Source of the DNA: Candidatus Thiodiazotropha sp. CDECU1
GTDB taxonomy: Bacteria > Pseudomonadota > Gammaproteobacteria > Chromatiales > Chromatiaceae
Length of the DNA stretch: 64,000 nucleotides
NCBI RefSeq assembly: GCF_963455295.1
Contig: NZ_OY734020.1
Coordinates: 1,426,001 to 1,490,000, forward strand
Direction of reading: 5' to 3'
Part shown: positions 11,118 through 19,646 of the stretch, one piece after another
How the letters are laid out: every line of letters begins with the position of its first letter
How positions within the stretch are numbered: position 1 is the stretch's first letter
The notes under the pieces: model-generated
What the model saw: only the letters and a program-made list of their open reading frames with translations
Told to the model about the DNA's origin: nothing
Databases searched by the model: none
Position numbers and translations under genes: made by a program

Positions 11118-11576
11118 ATGATCAAGGCAATCAAAGACTTCTTCGATAGTTATCTTATCCCGGACAGTGAGGAAAACAGAGAGCAGTTGCAGCAATCGAT
11201 TCAGTTGGCGGTCGTGGTATTGTTGATCGAGATTGCCGAGGCCGATTATGAAGATGCCCCTGCAGAGCGGCAAGCGATTCTGAATGCCATCCAGAAACAG
11301 TTTGGTTTAAACAGGGTATCGGCTGAACAGCTGATTGCATTGGCCAAACAGGAGCATGATGAGTCCACCGACTATTTTCAGTTTACCCGCCTGATCAATG
11401 AGCACTACTCGGCGGAACAGAAGGTCAAGGTGATGGAGGCATTCTGGCGGGTCGCCTTCGCCGACCAAGAGCTTCACCATTATGAAGAGCATGTCATTCG
11501 TAGGCTGGCAGATTTAATTCACGTGTCACATATGGATTTCATTGCGGCAAAACATAGAGTTATGAACTCTTCTTAA
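11118..11576 (+). CDS. TerB-like protein
   Basis: 152 residues from the ATG chosen here (an in-frame TTG lies 12 bases upstream). All-helical soluble protein. It shows the TerB duplication of acidic helices: LLIEIAEADYEDAPAERQAI and VAFADQELHHYEEHVIRRLA, each with the D/E-rich metal-binding-like turn. TerB-fold proteins bind divalent metals and act as adaptors at the membrane; the precise job is unknown. It is a single gene of the short stand-alone type with no ter operon nearby, so tellurite resistance should not be inferred. Confidence 0.78.
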   Translation: MIKAIKDFFDSYLIPDSEENREQLQQSIQLAVVVLLIEIAEADYEDAPAERQAILNAIQKQFGLNRVSAEQLIALAKQEHDESTDYFQFTRLINEHYSAEQKVKVMEAFWRVAFADQELHHYEEHVIRRLADLIHVSHMDFIAAKHRVMNSS

Positions 11577-11676
11577 AACTCAAATAATAAATTGATCTCT
11601 ATTGATGACTCCATTTCCTAATTGGCTCTGCCGGTTCATGATATATTCTAAATTGTGAACTGATGTTGGTTGTCCG

Positions 11677-13080
11677 ATGGAAGCAACACCCATGCAAAAA
11701 AAAGAAGATTCCAAGAAACCCAAGTCATCCCTTAAAGGACGCTTATTGATCGTCGATGACGAGCCCCGTCATGCGGACAGCCTGGCCATGATGGTGGCTA
11801 GTTGGGGATATGATGTCCACACCGCAGAAGATGGAGCCAAGGCAGCGGGTCTGTTGATTTCCAAGCCGTTCGATGTGGTATTGTTGGATCTGCACATGCC
11901 GGTGGCTGATGGCTATAAGGTGATGGATTTCATTCAGAAACGTGGCTTGAAGACACGTATCATCACCGTTTCCGGCGATCCCTCGATGGATGATGCGATC
12001 AAGTCCCTTAAGAAGGGGGCGGATAATTTCATTCGTAAGCCGGTGACACCGGTGGACTTGCTCAAGGCGATAGACGAGAGCCTGAGAAAGAAGGTGAAGG
12101 AAGAGCAGCTACAAGGGGTCAAGCGTAAGATCGAGATCAAAAGCAGCCTGCATCGCATGATGTTCGATGTGGCACCCAATATGCAGTTTCTGCTCGATAT
12201 CAAGGGTAACTTTCGCATGGTGAATACGGTCTTCACCAAGGTGACCGGCTATTCCAAGCAGGAGATATTGGGAAAGCACTGGAGTTCACTGGTCGAAGGG
12301 GACCAAATCGATCGCATGCATCATGTCTTTGAAGAGCGCCGCACCGCACCGGACAGGATTCCCGAGGTCGAGCTTAGGCTGCGCTGTAAAGAGTCCGAGC
12401 AAAAGCACCAGGGGAGGAAGCCGAGAACCATTCTGGTGGCCCTGCAATCCAGAAGGCTCTACACACATCAGGGGAAAAAACGGGTATTTTTCGGTACCTA
12501 TGGGGTTGCCCGGGATATCACCCAATACAACAAGATTGAAGAGCTTAACAAGTATCAGGAGTTTCATGACGACCTGACCGGATTACCCAATCGGGTGCTG
12601 TTCGAGGATTATCTCAGCTTTGCCCTGACACAGGCCAAACAGGAGAATACGCCTCTCTCTCTGTTACATGTGGTGTTGGTGGATTTAAAACAGATTAATG
12701 AACGCTACGGGCATGCGGTTGGTGATGAATGTCTGAAGACCATTTCGGCCAGACTCAAGCGCCAAGTCCGCAAGGGCGATATCCTTTCCCGCATTGACGG
12801 CAGTGAATTCGCACTCTTACTGCCCCATATTCAGGATGAAAAATCGGTCATTCATATTTCGGAGAAGCTGCGCATCGGACTCTCGAATCCGATCGAGGTC
12901 AACGGTAGGAATATAACCCTCGACCTGACCATCGGGTCGTCAGTCTTTCCGAAAGACGGTGAGAGCAGTGACGATCTGTTGCGTCATGCCCAGACCAGTC
13001 ATGGGTTTCACCCGCTTTCCAAGCAGCGACACCTGCTGCAGACATCGAACTGGATCAAACTGATAAAGACCCAGCACTGA
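11677..13080 (+). CDS. Response regulator with PAS and degenerate GGDEF domain
   Basis: 467 residues. Receiver domain about 20-140 with phosphoacceptor Asp71 (LLDLHMP) and conserved Lys in RKPVTP; PAS domain about 165-290 (LDIKGNFRMVNTVFTKVTGY); GGDEF-family domain from about 305 (FHDDLTGLPNRVLFEDYL). The signature is DGSEF at 374-378 in place of GG(D/E)EF: the first Gly and the catalytic acidic residue are both changed. It is therefore probably not a diguanylate cyclase, but could bind GTP or act as a receptor or partner. The tail after 440 is unusual and shorter than the normal GGDEF end. Start choice: ATG at 11677 or 11692. Confidence 0.85.
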   Translation: MEATPMQKKEDSKKPKSSLKGRLLIVDDEPRHADSLAMMVASWGYDVHTAEDGAKAAGLLISKPFDVVLLDLHMPVADGYKVMDFIQKRGLKTRIITVSGDPSMDDAIKSLKKGADNFIRKPVTPVDLLKAIDESLRKKVKEEQLQGVKRKIEIKSSLHRMMFDVAPNMQFLLDIKGNFRMVNTVFTKVTGYSKQEILGKHWSSLVEGDQIDRMHHVFEERRTAPDRIPEVELRLRCKESEQKHQGRKPRTILVALQSRRLYTHQGKKRVFFGTYGVARDITQYNKIEELNKYQEFHDDLTGLPNRVLFEDYLSFALTQAKQENTPLSLLHVVLVDLKQINERYGHAVGDECLKTISARLKRQVRKGDILSRIDGSEFALLLPHIQDEKSVIHISEKLRIGLSNPIEVNGRNITLDLTIGSSVFPKDGESSDDLLRHAQTSHGFHPLSKQRHLLQTSNWIKLIKTQH

Positions 13081-13111
13081 CTAATATTCATTGTTGCCTG
13101 TCCAGACAAGC

Positions 13112-13249
13112 GTAGGGTGCGGCTTGCCGCACCATTCAATGTACTCCCGGCAAACGTCTTATTTGTAGGGTGGGGCAGGGCCCCATCCTGCGCATTGTTT
13201 CAGCTCTCCTGCGTGGGAACGAATAACGGTGCGGCAAGCCGCACCCTAC
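13112..13249. repeat. Intergenic repeat with 22-bp perfect terminal inverted repeats
   Basis: GTAGGGTGCGGCTTGCCGCACC at 13112-13133 (given as 13112 onward; 22 bases, quoted in two parts: GTAGGGTGCGG and CTTGCCGCACC) reappears as its exact reverse complement at 13228-13249. Each arm is itself a hairpin (GTGCGGC/GCCGCAC). The interior carries GTAGGGTGGGGCAGGGCCCC at 13165-13184, the same motif as the repeat at 29098-29160. It lies between convergent genes, so it may also serve as a bidirectional terminator. Confidence 0.75.
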
Positions 13250-13272
13250 AAACACTCCATTGGAATTAACCA

Positions 13273-13303
13273 GTTGCGAAATTTGCGGTGATTTGCGGTT
13301 TGG
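13273..13303. repeat. 10-bp-phased ATTTGCG boxes, copy 1
   Basis: ATTTGCGGTG at 13281 and ATTTGCGGTT at 13291, preceded by TTGCGAA at 13274, give three boxes at roughly 10-base spacing. Equivalent arrays lie at 25720-25757 and 29229-29256. Confidence 0.55.
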
Positions 13304-13349
13304 TCTTAGCTCATTGCCAGACATCACGGGTGGAAACAGGTCTGGATCA

Positions 13350-14687
13350 TCAATTTTTCTTGCCCTTCTTCTCCCGCGGAATGCCAAACCTCTGGCGCCG
13401 TTCCCACAGGGCCTTGCGACTGATGCCCAGCTGCTTGGCCAGTTCTGTTTCAGTCATATGATCCTGGTTGTCCAGTACAAAGTGACGAAAGTACTCCTCG
13501 AGGGATAGGCTGTCGGTGGGATTGTCGCTGTTCAATCGCTTGGTGGTGATATGGTGGTCGATGGCCAGCAACTGCGGGGTGATGTGGTCGCCCTCGCAGA
13601 GGATGACCGCCCGCTCGATGGTGTTTGCCAACTCCCTGACATTGCCGGGCCAATGGTAGCGTCGAATGGCTTCGAGGGCGCTCCTGCTGAGGTTCAATGA
13701 GGGGCGATTGAGCTGGCGGCAGTACTTGGCCAGGAGAAACTTTGCCAATGATTTGATATCACTGCCCCGCTCCCGCAGCGGAGGCAAGGTCATTTCAACC
13801 ACCCGCAGGCGGAAATAGAGATCGCTTCTGAAGGTCTGTTGCTGGACCAGTTTGCGTACATCCCGGTGGGTGGCGGCGATAATCCGGATATTGGGGCCAC
13901 TGTTCGCCGTCTCCTGCTGGGTGTCATAGTCATCCCCCTGTAATACCCGTAGCAGGCGGGCTTGCGCTGCCATGGAGAGTTCGCCGACCTCATCCATAAA
14001 GAGGGTTCCACCGTGGGCCTTGGCAAGCAGTCCGGCACGCCTGTTTTCAGCCTCATTCTGGTGGCCGAACAACTCGATCTCCACCTGATTTTCCGGCACT
14101 GCGGCACAGTTGAAAACGATAAAAGGTGATTGGCTGCGTTGACTCTTTTCATGTAACGCCCGGGCCGCCAGCTCTTTGCCCGTGCCTGACTCCCCTAGGA
14201 TCAACACCGTTGCGTCTGTGGGTGCCACCTTGTCGATGCGTCTGAATACATCGATCATTGCCGGGCAGTCGCCAACCATGCCATGCACCGGATAACTCTT
14301 TTCCAGCTCCGATTTGAGAGACTCCTGCTGACGTTGCTGACGATCTTGCTTAATCACACGTTCCACGACCATCAGTAATTCGTCGTGGTCGAAGGGCTTC
14401 GCGATATAATCGATGGCCCCCAGTTTCATCGCATCCACCGCGGAGCGGATACTCGCATAGCTGGTCATTATCAGAACCGGTACTGGCGCGGCCGTCTCGA
14501 TGATCTGGGTGCCGGGCGCCCCGGGTAACCTGACATCACTGAGAATCAGATCGAAGGAGGTGAGGGGGCGTGATTGGGCCTCCTCAACCGAACCCGCTTC
14601 CGTGACTTGATAGCCGTTGCGTTCGAGCAGGCGCTTGACCGCTCGGCGGATGACTTCCTCGTCTTCAATGATGAGTATCTGATTCAT
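13350..14687 (-). CDS. NtrC-like response regulator lacking the GAFTGA motif
   Basis: 445 residues: receiver 1-120 with Asp51 (LSDVRLPG), AAA+ domain about 135-370 with Walker A GESGTGKE (165-172) and Walker B GGTLFMDE (226-233), and a Fis-type HTH at the end (ETELAKQLGISRKALWERR). The sigma-54 contact loop is missing: where the family has GHEKGAFTGA...RRPG, this protein has GHQNEAENRRAG (208-219), about four residues shorter. It therefore probably cannot remodel sigma-54 holoenzyme and may act on sigma-70 promoters or as a repressor, as known for other GAFTGA-less members such as HupR and TyrR. It overlaps the kinase gene by 4 bases (ATGA). Likely ligand: the TGTTACC palindromes. Confidence 0.92.
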   Translation of the reverse strand: MNQILIIEDEEVIRRAVKRLLERNGYQVTEAGSVEEAQSRPLTSFDLILSDVRLPGAPGTQIIETAAPVPVLIMTSYASIRSAVDAMKLGAIDYIAKPFDHDELLMVVERVIKQDRQQRQQESLKSELEKSYPVHGMVGDCPAMIDVFRRIDKVAPTDATVLILGESGTGKELAARALHEKSQRSQSPFIVFNCAAVPENQVEIELFGHQNEAENRRAGLLAKAHGGTLFMDEVGELSMAAQARLLRVLQGDDYDTQQETANSGPNIRIIAATHRDVRKLVQQQTFRSDLYFRLRVVEMTLPPLRERGSDIKSLAKFLLAKYCRQLNRPSLNLSRSALEAIRRYHWPGNVRELANTIERAVILCEGDHITPQLLAIDHHITTKRLNSDNPTDSLSLEEYFRHFVLDNQDHMTETELAKQLGISRKALWERRQRFGIPREKKGKKN

Positions 14688-17644
14688 GATGTCTCCGCAG
14701 TGATCGCGTTTAAGCCAGTCTTGGGTAGCTCGATGATCACCCTGGTACCCCTGCCCTTTTCAGAGTCTATGCTGATGGCCCCCTGGTGGTCTGAAACTAT
14801 TTTGTAGGCGATGGCCAGGCCGAGCCCGGTGCCATCCCCAGGTGCCTTGGTGGTGAAGAAGGGTTCAAAGATATAACTTAGATCCTGCTCCTCGATTCCT
14901 TCACCCTGATCCTGTACCTCGATTCTTACCTGATCATCGATTTCACGGGCGTGCAGCTCAACCCGGCTCCCGGGGGGTGAGGCATCACAGGCATTGGTCA
15001 GGATGTTGACCAGGATTTGGGATATGCCCTGGCGATCGGCTGTGATATTGAGATCGGATTGACACAGGTTTTCACATTGGACCTGGCGTCCGTGGCGGGT
15101 TAACTTCACCAGACGAATCGCCTCATCCGCCACATCCCGAATGGAGAAATCCCGTATATCGCCTCCAATGCCGCCGCCTCGGCTGAAGTTCATCAGAGTC
15201 TTTACGATCGTGGTGATACGCTGGGTCTGCTTGAGAATCTCTTCAATGCTCTCCCGCACCAACTCCTGATCATCCTCATGGCGTAGGTTTTGCGCCAGGG
15301 ATGCGATGCCGGTTACCGGATTGCCAATCTCATGTGCGACACCCGCTGCCAATCGACCGATGGAGGCGAGACGTTCGCTATGGGCCAACTCAGCCTCCAA
15401 TGTCTCCAGGTCGGTGAGATCTTCCATCAGTATGACCTGGCTGGTACGAGCCTCTTCCACAGGGTGATCAACCGGTAGTGGGGCAGGGATGGCTGCCTTG
15501 TGGAGATTGAACCAACGACTCTTGCCCTGGTGTGTGACTTCCAGATGGTGGATGTGCTCATCGGACGCGGAGGCAAAGCCTGCCAATAGATGTCCCCAGG
15601 GGGCTGGCAGTCGGTGTAACGAAACCCCGATGGCATCCCTGGCGGGCACGCCGGTCATCACCTCCATGGCAAGATTCCAGATGGTCACTGTGCGCAACCG
15701 GTCGATGGTACAGACGCCCAGTGGCAGGTCGAGCAGAATCTGTCGATGGTAACGGCGCAGATTGTCGAGGTCGGCACTGAGTCCGCGCAGTCGTGTTCGC
15801 GAGTGTTCCAGTTGATCCTCGATGAAGCGCATGGAATCAGCCAGGGCCGATTGGGTATGGATGTCCAGCTGCAGTCTTCGGTTGATTATCATATGCGCCA
15901 GCTGCGGACCCAGCAGACCGGACAGGTTTCGCTCGATGCGTTCGCGCAGCCGCCGCAGTTGTGCGGGACGTGTCTCGTTGACGTGGAGGCTGAGATCCCT
16001 GAGCGCCTGGTCCACCTCGCGATGGGCCGCTTCAGCACCCAGCATCTGTGACAGCTGCTTGGTGAATTGGGCGGTGGAGACGGCGTTGACCATGCCCCCC
16101 AGGGGTACCAGTGACTCGCTGCAACAGGCCTGTGCAGCCTCCCTTTCACCCAGACTCTGCTTACTCATCAGTGAGCCGAAGACAAACAAAAGGATGTTGA
16201 CAGTCAGTGTCCAGAAGGTAGCAAATTCCCACTTGTCCATGCCGGATGCTTGCAGCAAAGCGGGTATGTCGAACTCGGTTCGGACAAATCCTGAACTCTC
16301 AAGTAGTGGGATCAGCAAGGTCCCTGTCCAGCCGAGAATGCCGGCGATCAGACCCAGGATGAAACCAAATCGGGTAGCGCGACGCCAATACAGCAGCCCG
16401 ATGATGCCTGGCAGGAACTGGGCCACGGCGACAAAGGAGATCAAGCCCAGTTGCACCAGGCCCGTATGTTTTTCCAACAAAACATAGAATCCATACCCGG
16501 CCATGATGATCAGAGCGATCAACAGTCTGCGTCCCAACAGTAGCCAGCGATAGAGATTGACCTGTGGATCGGGAAAATTGGTAGGCAGCAGGATATGGTT
16601 CAAGGTCATCGATGACAGCGCCAGGGTGGTGATTATCATCATCGCACTGGCTGAGGATATACCGCCGATAAAGGCAAGAACCGGTAACCAGGAGGGTCCT
16701 TGATCGAGAGTGATGCCGAGGGCGAAATAGTCGGGAGGCAAGGTCAGTCCGAGGGCCTCTCCTCCCCAAAGAATCAGCGGTATGGGTAAATTGATAAGCA
16801 GCAGGAAGAGTGGGAAACCCCAAGTGGCGGTCTTCAGTGCCTTAGGCTCCAGATTCTCCGCGAACAGCATATGAAATTGTCGCGGTAGCAGAAACGCAGC
16901 TGCGAAAGCGAGCAACAACAGGGTCGACCAGGGTCCCTCTCGGACGGGTTGATAGAGTCGCTCGAGTACCTCTGGATGTGCCGCAAGCCATTGATTGAGA
17001 CCCGAAAATCCACCGAACACCCCATACAGGGTTACCAGGCCTACCACCAGTAAGGCCACCAGTTTGACTATCGATTCAAATGCTATCGCCAATACCAGGC
17101 CACGATGTTTTTCCCGACTCGTGCTGTGCCTGGCGCCGAACAGAATGGCGAACACAACCAGCGCGGAACAGAAGATCAAGGCCAGGATACGTGGTGCCAC
17201 GGTATGGCTGATCATCTGCAGGGAGTCGGTAACCGCACGGATCTGCAGGGCGATATAGGGCAAGGTCCCCACCAACATGAACAGGGTTACCAGGATGCCT
17301 GCCAATTGGCTGCGGTAGCGGAATGCGAACAGGTCTGCCAGGGAGGTGAGCTGATACTCCCGGGTGAGCCGAAGCAGGGGTTGAAACAGTATCGGTGTGA
17401 GGGCGAATGCCAGGGTGACGCCAAGATAGATGGTCAGAAAGAGATAGCCTTGGGTCTTGGCGAAGCCTACGCTGCCATAGTAGGTCCAGGATGTGGCGTA
17501 TACGCCCAAAGAAAGTACATAGATGAATGGGTGGCGTATCAGGCGCTCTGGGATACGTCCGCTGTCACCCGCATAGGCGATGACAAACAGCAACGCCAGG
17601 TAGAGAAAGCCTATGCCAAACAGTAACCAGAGATCATGGCTCAT
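14684..17644 (-). CDS. SSS-domain sensor histidine kinase (CbrA/CrbS-like)
   Basis: 986 residues. The first about 500 form a sodium:solute symporter-like domain with about 13 membrane segments, which in the CbrA/CrbS group couples solute flux to signalling. Then a coiled region, a PAS domain about 620-730, dimerisation/phosphoacceptor helix with His771 (GVAHEIGNPVTG) and a HATPase domain (N box NILTNACDA, G boxes DQGEGI and GTGLGLAI). No C-terminal receiver. Co-transcribed and translationally overlapped with its response regulator (4 bases) and with an upstream small membrane protein (11 bases). The proximity of an acetate symporter and acs suggests a carbon-source switch analogous to CrbSR, but with an NtrC-type rather than LuxR-type partner. 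Confidence 0.93.
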   Translation of the reverse strand: MSHDLWLLFGIGFLYLALLFVIAYAGDSGRIPERLIRHPFIYVLSLGVYATSWTYYGSVGFAKTQGYLFLTIYLGVTLAFALTPILFQPLLRLTREYQLTSLADLFAFRYRSQLAGILVTLFMLVGTLPYIALQIRAVTDSLQMISHTVAPRILALIFCSALVVFAILFGARHSTSREKHRGLVLAIAFESIVKLVALLVVGLVTLYGVFGGFSGLNQWLAAHPEVLERLYQPVREGPWSTLLLLAFAAAFLLPRQFHMLFAENLEPKALKTATWGFPLFLLLINLPIPLILWGGEALGLTLPPDYFALGITLDQGPSWLPVLAFIGGISSASAMMIITTLALSSMTLNHILLPTNFPDPQVNLYRWLLLGRRLLIALIIMAGYGFYVLLEKHTGLVQLGLISFVAVAQFLPGIIGLLYWRRATRFGFILGLIAGILGWTGTLLIPLLESSGFVRTEFDIPALLQASGMDKWEFATFWTLTVNILLFVFGSLMSKQSLGEREAAQACCSESLVPLGGMVNAVSTAQFTKQLSQMLGAEAAHREVDQALRDLSLHVNETRPAQLRRLRERIERNLSGLLGPQLAHMIINRRLQLDIHTQSALADSMRFIEDQLEHSRTRLRGLSADLDNLRRYHRQILLDLPLGVCTIDRLRTVTIWNLAMEVMTGVPARDAIGVSLHRLPAPWGHLLAGFASASDEHIHHLEVTHQGKSRWFNLHKAAIPAPLPVDHPVEEARTSQVILMEDLTDLETLEAELAHSERLASIGRLAAGVAHEIGNPVTGIASLAQNLRHEDDQELVRESIEEILKQTQRITTIVKTLMNFSRGGGIGGDIRDFSIRDVADEAIRLVKLTRHGRQVQCENLCQSDLNITADRQGISQILVNILTNACDASPPGSRVELHAREIDDQVRIEVQDQGEGIEEQDLSYIFEPFFTTKAPGDGTGLGLAIAYKIVSDHQGAISIDSEKGRGTRVIIELPKTGLNAITAETS

Positions 17645-17825
17645 GGCGTCTCAGATTGATCCAGGCGATGATGCAGATGACTACCATCCAGATGAGATAG
17701 GGGAGATACCAGGGGCTGTTGGGCGATGTCCACCAGTTCATGATGGGTGCTGAGAAGAGCAACAGGATCAGCAGGCCCAGGGCGACGGTGCGGTCGATAT
17801 GTCGATCGGGTGGTGGTTCTCGCAT
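17634..17825 (-). CDS. Small two-helix membrane protein upstream of the kinase (CbrX-like)
   Basis: 63 residues: a short polar N-terminus, two hydrophobic segments (TVALGLLILLLFSAPIMNWW and PYLIWMVVICIIAWI) and a basic tail. It overlaps the 5' end of the SSS-kinase gene by 11 bases, indicating translational coupling. A small two-helix protein in exactly this position precedes cbrA in pseudomonads (CbrX), so it is probably the equivalent accessory. The similarity to CbrX is positional and topological; sequence identity was not tested. Confidence 0.75.
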   Translation of the reverse strand: MREPPPDRHIDRTVALGLLILLLFSAPIMNWWTSPNSPWYLPYLIWMVVICIIAWINLRRHEP

Positions 17826-17840
17826 CCCTAGAGCCTAGCA

Positions 17841-17861
17841 GTTGTTACCTTCGGTAACAAC
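17841..17861. promoter_or_regulatory. Palindromic operator GTTGTTACC-N3-GGTAACAAC
   Basis: A perfect 9-bp inverted repeat with a TTC spacer, ending 16 bases before the start of the CbrX-like gene. It shares the core TGTTACC-N3-GGTAACA with the site at 10825-10843. The placement over the leader or promoter suggests autoregulation, possibly repression, of the kinase/regulator operon. Confidence 0.6.
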
Positions 17862-17945
17862 CCTTCGGGATGGCTGGAGATGGTTAATTGCAGCCAGTGT
17901 TGCAGGCGGATTACCTGGCTAACGCTGGCTGTTCATATGTCTAAA

Positions 17946-18914
17946 TCAGGACTGCTTCTGAGCATGAATGTTGTCGATTATTTCATGCAGCTTTCCTGAC
18001 AGCTCGGTGGGCTCAAATTTTGGTACATAGGCATCGGCGCCCACACCCTTGCCCAGGGCCATGTTGGCGTCCGCCGAGAGTGATGAATGCATGATAATGG
18101 GTATATCACTGAAGCGAGCGTCTTCCTTGATTTTCTTGGTCAGCACATAGCCATCCATCTCAGGCATCTCCACATCGGTGAGTATGATCTGGATAAAATC
18201 ACTGGGTTTGTGATCGGTCGCTTCGGCCCGCTGAGCAATCTCTCTCAATTTAGTCCAGGCCTCCGAGCCATTTTTTGTACCAATATATTTGATACCCATA
18301 TGCTCCATGGTGCGTATGATCTGATCACGAGCAACGGCTGAATCATCCGCAAACAGCAGGGTGATGTCACCCTCGCCAATCTGCTGGATGCCATCGAAGA
18401 GATCCGAGCCCAGGCCGAAGCCGGATGTTTGGCTGAGGACCATCTCAACATCCATGATCATGACCAGACGGCTATCCTTCAATTCCGTGACGGCGGTGAC
18501 CAGTCCGCCATGTTGTTGCGCCATCATGGATGGCGGCACCTTGACATCTTCCCAGGCCAGGCGTTCGATGGTATCCACCGCATGCACCAAAAAACCCTGC
18601 ACATTCTTGTTGTACTCGGTGACAATCAGAATGCTTGGTCGCTCTTCTGTCTGGATGCCGCAGAAATCGGGCAGATTGATCACAGGAATCATATTTCCAC
18701 GCAGGCTGACCATTCCCTCTACTGATGGAGGCATATCCGGAGCATGGGTGATCTCCGGTACCAGCATCACTTCGCGCACCTTGAAGACATTCACACCATA
18801 GGTCTCTTCACGGCCGGTTCTGAGATCTTTACCCAGGCTGAAAAGGAGGACCTCTAGGCGGTTCGTACCCGCTAAGCGCGTGCGGTCATCTACAGATTTA
18901 ATAAAATTAGACAT
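17946..18914 (-). CDS. cheV: Chemotaxis coupling protein CheV
   Basis: 322 residues: CheW-like domain about 15-165 (GVNVFKVREVM, MVSLRGNMIPVINLP) followed by a receiver domain about 180-315 with acidic pair Asp190/191, phosphoacceptor Asp247 (ILTDVEMPEMDG) and Lys in VPKFEP. CheV couples chemoreceptors to CheA and its phosphorylation modulates adaptation. It stands alone here, without other che genes. A sigma-28-like promoter lies upstream at 19000-19026. The gene is well conserved along its whole length. Confidence 0.95.
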   Translation of the reverse strand: MSNFIKSVDDRTRLAGTNRLEVLLFSLGKDLRTGREETYGVNVFKVREVMLVPEITHAPDMPPSVEGMVSLRGNMIPVINLPDFCGIQTEERPSILIVTEYNKNVQGFLVHAVDTIERLAWEDVKVPPSMMAQQHGGLVTAVTELKDSRLVMIMDVEMVLSQTSGFGLGSDLFDGIQQIGEGDITLLFADDSAVARDQIIRTMEHMGIKYIGTKNGSEAWTKLREIAQRAEATDHKPSDFIQIILTDVEMPEMDGYVLTKKIKEDARFSDIPIIMHSSLSADANMALGKGVGADAYVPKFEPTELSGKLHEIIDNIHAQKQS

Positions 18915-18999
18915 GGTTCTATTGCTCTGAAATAGAGGGTGTTTTCTATGTTAGGAAAAGAGCAGTCACTATGCCGATGCCCTTCTCCATATGCATTTT

Positions 19000-19026
19000 G
19001 TAGCGGTCGAATAGGAAAAAGCTTTA
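19000..19026 (-). promoter_or_regulatory. Candidate sigma-28 (FliA) promoter for cheV
   Basis: On the minus strand, TAAAGCTT is followed after 11 bases by ACCGCTAC. The -35 element matches 7 of 8 bases of the flagellar sigma consensus TAAAGTTT; the -10 element keeps CCG and TA of GCCGATAA. The start codon is about 85 bases downstream. No gene or other signal was recognised in the rest of 18915-19231. Confidence 0.4.
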
Positions 19027-19233
19027 GCTGAGAGGACTTAATCGGGCAGCAAATCCCGTTTCTGGCGCCTGAGAATCTGTGGTTGGGATATCCGGGATGC
19101 AACAGGCGAGGGTTTTGGCCATATTTAGCATGATTCGTTAGATAGGAAAGCGCTAAATAACTGGAAAAAAAGTGACTTTTACACCAAGATCTGAGGGATC
19201 GGCATTCTGCGGGCTAAATAGAGGAGAATCGGT

Positions 19234-19617
19234 GTGAATCCGGAGAAGGTGGTTTTTGGTTTTTTCATTGTACTTGCCTTGACCCTGAATTTTGGTTTTT
19301 TTGTGGGCGAACTGGACAATCCGGATCACCACCATGTGTATGAGCTATTTGCAGTCATCGTGGTCAACCTGATTGCTACCGTGCTCAAGTTCGGTGATCG
19401 CACCCAGATGGGTGCCGTGTTGCTGGCCACCAGTCTGGTGGCCCTTTTGCAGCTATTTGCTGCTGCCCTGGTATGGACGGTGGCCGTGCATGTTACCGAG
19501 ACAGGTCTGACCACGGTTACCATGGCCAGTATCGTCTCCCTATCCGGTGGTGCAATGCTGGCGAATGTGGTTTCCGTCGTGTTGTTGATCATCGAAACCG
19601 TGATGCTGCGCCGATAA
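19234..19617 (+). CDS. DUF6394 family membrane protein
   Basis: 127-residue inner-membrane protein with about four hydrophobic segments and a conserved-looking DNPDHHHVYELFAVIVVNLI region containing three adjacent histidines. The GTG start has a GAGGAG ribosome binding site 8 bases upstream. It is the first gene of a three-gene unit with a K+ channel and a hemerythrin, so it is likely a channel-associated subunit. The family name is by memory of this motif and context; no function is established. Confidence 0.72.
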   Translation: MNPEKVVFGFFIVLALTLNFGFFVGELDNPDHHHVYELFAVIVVNLIATVLKFGDRTQMGAVLLATSLVALLQLFAAALVWTVAVHVTETGLTTVTMASIVSLSGGAMLANVVSVVLLIIETVMLRR

Positions 19618-19646
19618 TCCCAGCCGGGCTTGGTGCTGTTGCATAC

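Noticed and set aside
11118-11576. Tellurite resistance gene
   Set aside because: Only a lone TerB-like protein is present; no terC, terD or terZ genes are nearby.
19473-19646. Upstream extension of the K+ channel frame
   Set aside because: This part overlaps the DUF6394 coding region in another frame and lacks channel features; the ATG at 19647 gives the normal channel N-terminus.
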